Assembly: GCA_002711995.1 (NCBI GenBank)
Contig: PASN01000019.1
Coordinates: forward strand, 1 to 64,000
DNA from: Halobacteriovoraceae bacterium
GTDB lineage: Bacteria; Bdellovibrionota; Bacteriovoracia; Bacteriovoracales; Bacteriovoracaceae
Direction: 5' to 3'
DNA length: 64,000 nt
The translations under genes were made by a program, and so were the position numbers. Below, piece after piece: positions 37,709 through 44,688 of this stretch (position 1 is its first letter; the number at the start of each line of letters is the position of its first letter). The notes beneath the pieces are model-generated. The model was not told the DNA's origin. It did no database searches and saw only the letters and a program-made list of their open reading frames with translations.

Positions 37709-37930
37709 TGCTGCTGTTGTAAAACACTAGCAGCTTCCATGACTCCTCAATGAAGAGGGGCCTTTTGAAAAAGGTTTTTTGTTATGGAAGACATGACAAT
37801 GGCCCTGAGTTTGATCGCGATAGTCTTGCATTTGGTAGCTGCGATTCTTGACTTGATCAAGTGATGGTTTAGGGGAGGTGTGATGAGCTCTTTCCCTCCT
37901 GTCATGCATCCATATAGTAACAAATCGAAA
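37709..37930 (+). repeat. Structured repeat element, copy A
   Basis: About 222 bases that align with 39751-39971 along their whole length. Shared blocks are CTGCTG...TAAAA...CAGCTTCC, TGACTCC-CAATGAAG, GCCTTT...AAAGG, TGTTATGGAAGACAT, GATGGTTTAGG-like, and the tail CAAATCGAAA. Upstream of the small gene two hairpins form: CTCCTC-aatgaa-GAGGGG and CCTTT-tgaa-AAAGG. The second holds the Shine-Dalgarno AAGG in its 3' arm. A GC-rich hairpin follows the stop codon. Layout resembles type I toxin mRNAs. Confidence 0.75.
37784..37864 (+). CDS. Small hydrophobic peptide, TisB-like candidate toxin (copy A)
   Basis: A 26-residue reading frame, MEDMTMALSLIAIVLHLVAA followed by ILDLIK. It starts with acidic residues, has a hydrophobic helix-forming core and a Lys end, similar in size and pattern to membrane-acting type I toxins such as TisB (29 residues). 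The likely Shine-Dalgarno AAAGG lies nine bases upstream but is paired in a hairpin, a usual way to hold such genes silent. A paralogue is at 39825. No homology to a named family is claimed. Conservation of the start context and C-terminal ILDLIK between copies supports a real gene. Confidence 0.6.
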   Translation: MEDMTMALSLIAIVLHLVAAILDLIK

Positions 37931-38064
37931 ACCTACCAACAATGGCCCACCGACTTATTCCAAGAAAAGCAATCTAAGCCTTAAGGTCGTTTAAATATTG
38001 GGTTGTTGCCTGAAGTCTTCAAACTCCAGGCACCGTCCCTTTGCTTCTAAGGCCTAATATGGGT

Positions 38065-38694
38065 CTACTCTGCCTTAGTTTCTGTTTCTGTAGTGACGGT
38101 CTCTGCGTTTAATGCCACTGGCTCCTCAGGTTCCGACTCCTCAGCTTTTTGTGGTGGAACCACTGTTGCTACTGTCAGCTCTCCATCTGCCTCCATTGTA
38201 AGATCAGATGAGATATTTAAGTCTGAAACATGGATGCTGTCTCCAATACCCAGTTTGCTTACGTCTACTTTGATCTCTTCAGGGATATTCATTGGAGTAC
38301 CAGTCACTTCTAGAACGTCTTGTCTTTGCTGAACACTGCCACCTTCTTTTTGGCCGGCAGCTTCTCCAACTAAAGTTACTGGAACTTTTACAGTTGTTTC
38401 AACACCCTTTTTGAGGGCATAGAAATCAATATGCCAAATGTGCTTTCTTTGAGGGTCCCATTGAATCGTTTTGGTATTTACAAGCTTCTTTTGATTTCCG
38501 ATCTTTATCTCAAAAATCTTTCCATTGGCGTCAAATGTTCTGTTGAAATCTGTCAGGTCCACAAAAAGAGGGACGGAGTCTATTCCTTGGCCGAAGAATA
38601 CTGCTGGGATTTTTCCGTTTTTACGCTCCTTCATAAGCTCACCTCTTGAAAGGTTTGGAACTCTCTTTTTCGCTTCTAAAACTGTAGTTGCCAT
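38065..38694 (-). CDS. rplY: 50S ribosomal protein L25 / Ctc
   Basis: L25 binds 5S rRNA; the long Ctc/TL5 form has an extra C-terminal beta domain. The start MATTVLEAKKRVPNLSRGEL fits, with GGAG six bases before the ATG at 38694; an in-frame ATG at 38742 lacks such a site. The 209-residue chain has the L25 domain (about 1-93, ending DFYAL), then the C domain with KVPVTLVGEAAGQKEGG and IHVSDL. A Glu/Thr-rich tail follows. It lies between the two structured elements, within the block that interrupts the trmD-rplS neighbourhood. Confidence 0.92.
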   Translation of the reverse strand: MATTVLEAKKRVPNLSRGELMKERKNGKIPAVFFGQGIDSVPLFVDLTDFNRTFDANGKIFEIKIGNQKKLVNTKTIQWDPQRKHIWHIDFYALKKGVETTVKVPVTLVGEAAGQKEGGSVQQRQDVLEVTGTPMNIPEEIKVDVSKLGIGDSIHVSDLNISSDLTMEADGELTVATVVPPQKAEESEPEEPVALNAETVTTETETKAE

Positions 38695-39145
38695 TAGTAA
38701 CTCCTTGTAGTTGATATGTTTAAACCTAATTTTGTTGATCAATTCATCGAATTAACAATAACTTAAGGTCTTTCTGTGAGGTTAACATGGGGAAGGGGTT
38801 GGTTTCCTTCCTAGCGTGACTTAGTTAGGTTTTTCCTTACACTGAAACTGTGTTGACTTTGATTAGCTAACCCATACTCAACTCTTTTTGGGTGTTAATA
38901 TTGGATAAGAATACATTGAAGGAAATGGTGGGCGAATACCTACCTCTTTATTGTAGCCAATTTCCCAGAAATCGTATTATTTTTCGACACTTTTAAAAAG
39001 TACGTGGAAAGATTTCAATAGACCTAGTACATGATTTGGCCTTGCAATATGATTTATGGAATTAAACATAAACCAAGTTCCAGGCCCAGGTGACGAATGA
39101 GACCAAACTTTTGGGATAATACGAACTTTTGAGACGAGGTATACG
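38695..39145. other. Intergenic region between rplY and the pilin-like gene
   Basis: This 451-base gap between divergent genes has no convincing reading frame. It must hold the promoters for rplY (minus) and the pilin-like gene (plus), but I cannot place them with confidence. GGAAGGGG and TTTCCTTCC around 38790-38815 form a short inverted repeat. Confidence 0.45.
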
Positions 39146-39514
39146 ATGAGATCAGTTTTGAATAATCAACAAGGTGCAGCCTTTATACTTTTTACTGTTT
39201 TGCTTTATATCGTTACAGCAGTAGGGATTACTGGCTATCATTGGTCAGAAGACTTAGATGCAAAAGAAAGACTGATAGAACACGTAACCTTCTCTTTTGG
39301 TGATGAAAATGTTGTTGAAACCGATGATAGGATATTTATCGACACCTCTGATTTAGAATTGGACTATGACACATGTAAATCAGAGCTAAGAGCCGCAAAA
39401 ATGAGAATTGATGAATCTGATTTCTCAACGGATACTCTTCGTGGTGAAAGTGTTGGCTCAATATTAGATTCGATAAGATGTGACTATGATGGAAATATAG
39501 TTGTATTAAAGTGA
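39146..39514 (+). CDS. Small membrane protein with pilin-like N-terminus
   Basis: The 122-residue protein begins with a short basic leader, then NNQQGAAFILFTVLLYIVTA, a Gly followed by a long hydrophobic helix (about 10-33). This resembles the N-terminus of TadE-type pseudopilins and prepilins, but the usual Glu at position +5 is missing. The rest is acidic with two Cys (DTCKSE and IRCDYD). GAGG lies six bases before the ATG. A single-pass membrane protein is a safe statement; a pilin role is only a possibility. Confidence 0.6.
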   Translation: MRSVLNNQQGAAFILFTVLLYIVTAVGITGYHWSEDLDAKERLIEHVTFSFGDENVVETDDRIFIDTSDLELDYDTCKSELRAAKMRIDESDFSTDTLRGESVGSILDSIRCDYDGNIVVLK

Positions 39515-39750
39515 TATTATAAAAGAGAGGGCTATTCTCGTCGGAGTATCATTTTAAGTTCTTTTAAAAAAATGCTCCGCCACCCTTCTAGGCCCTGAGA
39601 TCTCTTATCGCAAGGCGAGAAGAAAGAGGATCGTCTTTACAGACTAGCTCGGTTTCGCTCAAGCTGCCGTTGCCCAACTGGTAGTGAGGCTTTGGAATTT
39701 CATTTACGAAAAACTTCACTCTATCTGTTTGAATTCTACTGAACATTGAA
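39515..39750. other. Intergenic region, possible gene remnant
   Basis: On the minus strand about 39588-39760 reads through a protein-like stretch (for example VKFFVNEIPKPHYQLGNG). It has no signal, no clear binding site and runs into element B, so it may be a remnant or chance. Nothing else is seen here. The gap to the next gene also holds element B. Confidence 0.3.
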
Positions 39751-39971
39751 CTGCACTGCTGTAAAAAGCGCGCAGCTTCCGTGACTCCCCAATGAAGGGG
39801 AGCCTTTATCAAAAGGCATTTGTTATGGAAGACATAATCAGGGTTTTGACTTTGATTAAACTAGTTTTGGATATTATTAATTCAATTCTAGACTTAATCA
39901 AACGATGATTTAGGTGGGGTGTTCGCGCACTCCACCACCTGATCATGTTCTATGATATTAGCAAATCGAAA
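39751..39971 (+). repeat. Structured repeat element, copy B
   Basis: The second copy of the element at 37709-37930, about 221 bases long. The hairpins are better here: CTCCCC-aatgaa-GGGGAG and GCCTTT-atca-AAAGGC. Against copy A, one base pair changes from T-A to C-G and another from T-G to T-A, so pairing is kept while sequence changes. After the stop codon GGTGGGGTG and CACTCCACC pair over nine positions (one G-T). Confidence 0.75.
39825..39908 (+). CDS. Small hydrophobic peptide, TisB-like candidate toxin (copy B)
   Basis: A 27-residue reading frame, MEDIIRVLTLIKLVLDIINS followed by ILDLIKR. It shares MED at the start and ILDLIK at the end with copy A, with a diverged hydrophobic middle. 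Charged residues recur every three to four positions (R6, K12, D16, D23, K26), giving an amphipathic helix like TisB. The Shine-Dalgarno AAAGG is eight bases upstream and sequestered in a hairpin. Type I toxin function is inference. Confidence 0.6.
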   Translation: MEDIIRVLTLIKLVLDIINSILDLIKR

Positions 39972-40129
39972 CGCCCTCTACAACCAGCATGATTAATATT
40001 CTTTTCAGAGACCCTCATAATTGCTGACCATCCTCTATAAATTAGGGCCTTGTAGTTAATGGTTAAGAATTTTTCAAAGTGGGCCGAAACTGATGGATTC
40101 TTATCCAATTCTCTGTTAAAAACAACTCT

Positions 40130-40696
40130 ATGAAAAATTGCTATTTGGCCTTGGTCCACCATCCTATTGTTAATAAAAGAGGGGATATTGTAACGACTAG
40201 TGTTACAAATCTTGATATTCACGACATTGCCCGAAGTGCGAGAACTTTTGGGTTTGATGGGTACTTTATTGTCACTCCTGTGGAAAAGCAGCATGCTCTT
40301 GTTCAGAACATTCTTGATCACTGGAATACTGACTACGGAAATGAGTACAATCCAGATAGAAAGGATGCTCTTTCATTCATTAACATGGCGAATTCACTAG
40401 AGGACGCCTATAAAGAAATAGAGAAGAAACACGGGCAGGAGCCGATAAAGGTTGCCACTGCCGCCGGGTTTAAAGATTATGACGGAACATGCGCCGATTT
40501 ACGCAACAAGTTAGAAGTTGACAATAGGCCTATGATTCTGATATTTGGTACAGGTTGGGGATTACATGCCTCTGTCACGGAAAATGGGGATTATCGCTTG
40601 GAGCCCATTTTCGGTGCGGCCAAAGATGGTTATAACCATCTTTCGGTTAGGTCGGCCGTCGCAATTTATTGTGACCGCCTACGCGGAAGCCTCTGA
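40130..40696 (+). CDS. RNA methyltransferase domain protein (Methyltrn_RNA_4 type)
   Basis: The 188-residue protein matches a SPOUT-like family of putative RNA methyltransferases often found near trmD and rplS. Signs are NCYLALVHHPIVNKRGDIVTTSVTNLDIHDIARSA (in two parts), the central FGFDGYFIVTP and the C-terminal MILIFGTGWGLH, LEPIFGAAKDGYNHLSVRSAVAIYCDRL, which form the cofactor knot. The substrate RNA is unknown. The ATG lacks a clear Shine-Dalgarno. rplS follows 86 bases later. Confidence 0.82.
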   Translation: MKNCYLALVHHPIVNKRGDIVTTSVTNLDIHDIARSARTFGFDGYFIVTPVEKQHALVQNILDHWNTDYGNEYNPDRKDALSFINMANSLEDAYKEIEKKHGQEPIKVATAAGFKDYDGTCADLRNKLEVDNRPMILIFGTGWGLHASVTENGDYRLEPIFGAAKDGYNHLSVRSAVAIYCDRLRGSL

Positions 40697-40782
40697 GTCC
40701 AGAATAAATATTACCCTTCCCTCTGGCCTATAAATGTTGAAGACAAGCGCGGGGTGAAAGGAAGGCATTAAGTGGAGTTTTT

Positions 40783-41169
40783 ATGAACTTGGTAGACTTG
40801 GTAAACAAAAATCACATGTCTAAATTCGCGGAATCTTTCCCAGAATTTAAAGCAGGTGACACAGTTTCTGTTTCAGTTAGAATTTCTGAGGGCGGGAAAT
40901 CTCGTATTCAGCTTTTCGACGGTGTTGTTATTGCTATTAAAGGCAACCAGAGAAACACTGACGGACACTTCAGAGTAAGAAAGATGTCTAGTGGTATTGG
41001 TGTGGAAAGAGAATTTCCTTACCATTCTCCAAACGTTGAATCTGTGAAGGTTCTTAAGCGTGGTAAAGTAAGAAGAGCTAAGCACTTCTACTTGAGAGAA
41101 AGAACTGGTAAAGCAGCTAGAATCGAGACTGATTACTCTCAAAAGGCTCAGGCCAAGAAGAACTCATAA
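40783..41169 (+). CDS. rplS: 50S ribosomal protein L19
   Basis: L19 lies at the interface between the ribosomal subunits. [33 protein letters not shown] and ERTGKAARI are diagnostic features (read in parts). At 128 residues the length is normal. It is normally next to trmD; here a block of about 3.8 kb separates them. A terminator follows at 41219. Confidence 0.97.
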   Translation: MNLVDLVNKNHMSKFAESFPEFKAGDTVSVSVRISEGGKSRIQLFDGVVIAIKGNQRNTDGHFRVRKMSSGIGVEREFPYHSPNVESVKVLKRGKVRRAKHFYLRERTGKAARIETDYSQKAQAKKNS

Positions 41170-41218
41170 TTTAAGATTCATTCTTAGATTAGATTCTTCA
41201 CTCAATGAAGAAAAAGTC

Positions 41219-41263
41219 AAAGCGATATGCGATGCCTTGAGGGGTGTCGCAAATCGCTTTTTT
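41219..41263 (+). terminator. Terminator after rplS
   Basis: AAAGCGAT (41219-41226) and ATCGCTTT (41253-41260) pair, with an inner GCGA/TCGC stem, and end in a T-run. It ends the rplS transcript only about 28 bases before the rnhB start. Confidence 0.8.
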
Positions 41264-41290
41264 ATTGCCTATTTTAATACCTTGCTAAAT

Positions 41291-41965
41291 ATGTCAGAAA
41301 CTCTAGACTCTAAATATCTTGAAACATTTGAAGCAGTCATTGGTTGCGATGAAGTTGGAAGAGGTCCAATCGCAGGTCCTGTGGTGGGTTGTGCCCTTAA
41401 ACTTAAAAGGTCCAATGATAAAGTGCTGCAAAGCTTTTTAGAGTTGGGTGTTCTGGACTCCAAAAAGCTAACCACGAAAAAGCGATTAGGCATTCTCGAG
41501 TCGCTCAATATCAATGTGGCGAGTTTGGCCGTGAATGAAGCTTACGAGGTGGAGTTTCAGGGCTGCTCATTTTCATTCATGTTGTGTGAGCATTCTCCAT
41601 CAGAGATTGATCAGATCAATATTCTTCAGGCGTCTCTGAGTTGTATGAAAAAGGCAGCTAGTTCACTATGCACTCAGGAAGGTTCAATTGTATTGATTGA
41701 TGGCAACAAGACCTTCGATGTTCCCGGGGCGAATGTGGAACCTGTAGTCAAAGGGGACTCGAAACTTTTAAGTATCGGCATGGCATCCATTATCGCAAAA
41801 GAGTTCAGGGATTATAAAATGGCCTTGTATGATATACAGTATCCAGGCTATGGGCTCAAAAAGCACGCCGGATATCCAACTAAAGCACACAAAGAGGCAT
41901 TAATACAGCTTGGTGTTACTCCGATTCACCGTCGATCATTTAAGGGTGTAAAAGAGCTATTATAG
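41291..41965 (+). CDS. rnhB: Ribonuclease HII
   Basis: RNase HII removes ribonucleotides and RNA from RNA-DNA hybrids. The active-site motif GCDEVGRGPIAGPVVG, then VLIDGNK, and KGDSKLLSIGMASIIAKEFRD supply the four acidic residues. The ATG at 41291 fits family starts; a TTG at 41237 lies within the terminator hairpin and is rejected. The product has 224 residues. No Shine-Dalgarno is visible, so a short-leader or leaderless message from a local promoter is possible. rnhB after rplS is a common order. Confidence 0.94.
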   Translation: MSETLDSKYLETFEAVIGCDEVGRGPIAGPVVGCALKLKRSNDKVLQSFLELGVLDSKKLTTKKRLGILESLNINVASLAVNEAYEVEFQGCSFSFMLCEHSPSEIDQINILQASLSCMKKAASSLCTQEGSIVLIDGNKTFDVPGANVEPVVKGDSKLLSIGMASIIAKEFRDYKMALYDIQYPGYGLKKHAGYPTKAHKEALIQLGVTPIHRRSFKGVKELL

Positions 41966-42017
41966 TCTTGGTTCATTAAAAAATTGCCAAAACGCCAGGG
42001 GTTTTTTAACCTTATAA

Positions 42018-42518
42018 GTGATGAAAAACTTAATCTTCTCCCTTATTTTATGCTTTTCCCTCGTTTTCCCGCTAAACAGCGCTCATGCGGCAATGGACCC
42101 TAAAGTTAAGGCCTTCGCCGTGGTTTGTACTTATGGAACTGTGGGGGGCGCATTATTAGGTTTTGCTTCCATGGCCTTTGGCACGAACAGCAGAGCTATT
42201 GCACAAGGGGCGTCTCTAGGGCTTTACGCTGGGATAATTTTTGGAACTTACGTTTTAACTTCTTACAAAGGCGCAGGTGGAGAAGACTACAACACATATC
42301 CTGAACCTGATCCATATGGACCTCCAGGTTATCCGCCAGCAGGTGGATTCCCACCGCCAAGTGGTGGGTTTGGAGCTCCTGCCCCACAAGATGATGGTGG
42401 TTTTTTTGGAAGCCCAAGACGTGTTATGGAAATTCAGCAAGAGTACCAAAGCTTTCAAAATAAAAAGGGAAGCACAATGCCTCCCATTTATATGAACCTA
42501 TTGAATCTTAAGTTCTAG
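42018..42518 (+). CDS. Membrane protein with proline-rich tail, function unknown
   Basis: The 166-residue protein has a signal peptide (about 1-24, ending AHA). Two Gly/Ala-rich hydrophobic segments follow (about 32-55 and 65-85). A Pro/Gly/Tyr-rich linker comes next (PDPYGPPGYPPAGGFPPPSGG). A short polar C-terminus ends it. This suggests a small inner-membrane protein with a flexible exposed tail. An ATG three bases downstream is an equal start candidate. No family recognised. Confidence 0.68.
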   Translation: MMKNLIFSLILCFSLVFPLNSAHAAMDPKVKAFAVVCTYGTVGGALLGFASMAFGTNSRAIAQGASLGLYAGIIFGTYVLTSYKGAGGEDYNTYPEPDPYGPPGYPPAGGFPPPSGGFGAPAPQDDGGFFGSPRRVMEIQQEYQSFQNKKGSTMPPIYMNLLNLKF

Positions 42519-42523
42519 TAGAT

Positions 42524-42925
42524 TTACATCTCAAAAGTTCTTTTTCTGTTTCCAAAGGCCGTGTTCATGTCCTTTGTGTTATCGTTGTCCATTCCAAACT
42601 CATCCCAGATGACTTCAGCTTCATCCATAGTGAATAGCCTGAATACCTTTTTGAACTCTTGTCCCACATTTGAAAGACCAATTCTCTTGTTTACTGACTC
42701 TTCTTTATTTAAAAGCTGAACAGTTTCAACAAAGTGACAAATTCCAGACGAACCTACGAAATCCAGCCCACCCAAATCAATTGTAATTTTGGCGTGAGGG
42801 TTCTCTTCAGCAAGCTCTTTCAGCTCGGATCTTAGAGGCATACTGTGCTCATATCCAAGGTCTCCTTGCATCTGAACGATAATGTTTCCCATGGCGTCTC
42901 TTAAAATATTGGCCTTCATTGACAT
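42524..42925 (-). CDS. STAS-domain protein (anti-sigma factor antagonist type)
   Basis: The 133-residue protein is a STAS domain like SpoIIAA/RsbV, which binds and is phosphorylated by an anti-sigma kinase. The core KITIDLGGLDFVGSSGICHFVETV (in two parts) has the phosphorylatable Ser at 59/60 after Asp55. A polar C-terminal tail of about 30 residues is extra. No partner kinase or PP2C phosphatase is adjacent, so its circuit lies elsewhere. The ATG pair at 42925/42919 gives two possible starts. Confidence 0.85.
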   Translation of the reverse strand: MSMKANILRDAMGNIIVQMQGDLGYEHSMPLRSELKELAEENPHAKITIDLGGLDFVGSSGICHFVETVQLLNKEESVNKRIGLSNVGQEFKKVFRLFTMDEAEVIWDEFGMDNDNTKDMNTAFGNRKRTFEM

Positions 42926-43021
42926 AGATCTTCTCCCTTTCTCTAAAAGTGACTTAACAGCTAATTTATTCTAACATGTGGGCCTGACGTTTTTTACGGG
43001 GAAAAATTAGGCGGTGATATC

Positions 43022-43843
43022 GTGGCAGGTTTAACATTAATAACTGTACCTATTGGAAATTTGGAAGACATAACTATTAGGGCCAAAAATAAATTAATGG
43101 AATGCTCCACCATTGTTGCCGAGGATACTCGGGTATTAAAAGAGCTTTTGACCAGACTTGAGATTGATTATTCAGAAAAACGAATTTGGGCGTTTCATGA
43201 TCATTCTGAGGAGACTTCACTTCAAGGGATGCTTAAAGCAATGAAAGAGGGCGAGGTGCATTATGTAAGTGACGCTGGCTCACCAGTAATAAGCGACCCT
43301 GCGCTTCCTTTAGTAAAACTTGCGATTGAGAATAGTGTGGACATTCAAACTCTTCCTGGTGTGAATGCTCCGATGGCCGCGCTCGAACTGTCAGGACTCC
43401 CAGCAACACCGTTTCACTTTCATGGATTTATAGGTAGGGATAAAGGAAAACTTGATCAATTTATTTCGCTAATGAGTTACCAGTATGGAACACATATTTT
43501 CTTTGAAGGCGTTTCAAGAATTAAAAAAACCATGGATCATTTGTCCAGAGAGTTACCTGAGTGGGACTTCGCAATCTGTAGAGAACTCACCAAAACTTAC
43601 CAGAGTGTTTATCGCTTCAAAGGTTCTAAGTGGGAGAAAACAAAGGTTGATGTGGTGGAGAAAGGGGAGTTTGTAATTCTTGCCCATAATTCTCAGAAAA
43701 AAAACACCGCCACTGGAGAGGTGTCAAAATTGGCGCAAGAGATTTTGGCCAAGGGGGCAAAACCTAAGCTTCTATCCAAGCTATTGGCCGAAATAACTGG
43801 CGAAAACTCCAAAGAAATTTACTCAAAACTCGATCGTAGATAG
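43022..43843 (+). CDS. rsmI: 16S rRNA (cytidine(1402)-2'-O)-methyltransferase
   Basis: RsmI 2'-O-methylates C1402 in the decoding centre using S-adenosylmethionine. LITVPIGNLEDITIRAKN, STIVAEDTRV, YVSDAGSPVISDPALPLV, LPGVNAPMAALELSGLP and FHGFIGRDKG are the usual tetrapyrrole-methylase-fold motifs. The start is a GTG at 43022. Length 273 is normal. A Lys-rich helical C-terminal domain is present. Confidence 0.95.
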   Translation: MAGLTLITVPIGNLEDITIRAKNKLMECSTIVAEDTRVLKELLTRLEIDYSEKRIWAFHDHSEETSLQGMLKAMKEGEVHYVSDAGSPVISDPALPLVKLAIENSVDIQTLPGVNAPMAALELSGLPATPFHFHGFIGRDKGKLDQFISLMSYQYGTHIFFEGVSRIKKTMDHLSRELPEWDFAICRELTKTYQSVYRFKGSKWEKTKVDVVEKGEFVILAHNSQKKNTATGEVSKLAQEILAKGAKPKLLSKLLAEITGENSKEIYSKLDRR

Positions 43844-43920
43844 GAAAAAAGATTTCTCCAATAAATTCACTTTAAAAATTTTGGTTATTAAGTGACAATA
43901 TTGTTAAACCAAGGAGAGTT

Positions 43921-44688
43921 GTGCAGGTAAAAATTATTGGAGGCCATGGAGGCGTCACCAAAAATTATAGCGCCACTAGCTATCTAATAGATGAATCTCT
44001 ATTAATTGACGCTGGAAGTGTTGCCTCTGGGCTGGATATTGAAGATCAATTAAAGATCGATCATATCCTGATATCCCACAGTCACCTTGACCACACCAAG
44101 GATCTTGCTTTTATTTGTGACAACTGTTTTGGCCTTAAAGATAAACCTTTTGAAGTTTATACTCATAAAACGGTAAACAAAGCTATCAAAGACCATCTTT
44201 TCAACGAAACTATATGGCCTGACTTTTCTTTGCTTCCCACAAAAGAAAAACCCACTATGCGCTTTAACTCGATACCAGCTGAAAAAGAGATTAAGCTTGG
44301 CGAATACAAGATAATGCCAGTGCATGTTGCGCATCCAGGAGATGCCATGGGATTTATAGTGGAGAAGGGCGATGTTGCAATTCTGTTTACACAAGACACC
44401 AAAGCAACAGAAAGAATCTGGGAAGTTGGAAAGAAGTATAAAAATTTGAAGGCAATATTCACAGAGGTGAGTTTTCCAAATAAACTTCAAACTGTGGCGG
44501 ACCTATCCGATCACCACCCTCCCGCCACGATGAAAGAAGAGCTTAAAAAAATGCCTAAGGAAGTTCCAGTTTATCTAGGCCATCTTAAGCCAAACTATCA
44601 GGAAGAATTAATTCAAGAGATCACGGCACTCAAAGAGGATCGTCTCCACATTATGTACGCTGACGATGTTCGTTTTCACTTTGATTAA
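43921..44688 (+). CDS. Metallo-beta-lactamase-fold hydrolase, class II cAMP phosphodiesterase-like
   Basis: The 255-residue protein has the metal-binding motif HSHLDH (residues 53-58) in ILISHSHLDHTKDL, which matches the class II cyclic-nucleotide phosphodiesterase signature. Further ligands fit FTQDTKATERIWE and SDHHPP, and a late GHLKP. No signal peptide, so cytoplasmic. It probably hydrolyses cAMP or another cyclic nucleotide; other MBL substrates are possible. The start is a GTG after AAGGAGAG. Its stop abuts the convergent gene with no spacer. Confidence 0.78.
   Translation: MQVKIIGGHGGVTKNYSATSYLIDESLLIDAGSVASGLDIEDQLKIDHILISHSHLDHTKDLAFICDNCFGLKDKPFEVYTHKTVNKAIKDHLFNETIWPDFSLLPTKEKPTMRFNSIPAEKEIKLGEYKIMPVHVAHPGDAMGFIVEKGDVAILFTQDTKATERIWEVGKKYKNLKAIFTEVSFPNKLQTVADLSDHHPPATMKEELKKMPKEVPVYLGHLKPNYQEELIQEITALKEDRLHIMYADDVRFHFD

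Larger units (their letters stand above)
37641..38064. other. Intergenic region holding structured element A
   Basis: This 424-base gap contains the repeat element A with its small peptide gene (listed separately). The remaining stretch up to the rplY stop shows a hairpin, GCCTGAAGT with ACTCCAGGC, at about 38006-38030, but without a T-run. No other gene is seen. Confidence 0.6.

Noticed and set aside
39146-39514. A true type IV prepilin
   Set aside because: The Gly-hydrophobic pattern is present, but Glu5 is absent and there is no pilus gene nearby.
39588-39812. A 74-residue minus-strand protein
   Set aside because: Its first part lies in repeat element B, there is no ribosome site, and no family is seen. 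Kept only as a possible remnant.
41237-41290. TTG start for rnhB at 41237
   Set aside because: It falls inside the rplS terminator hairpin and adds residues absent from RNase HII.
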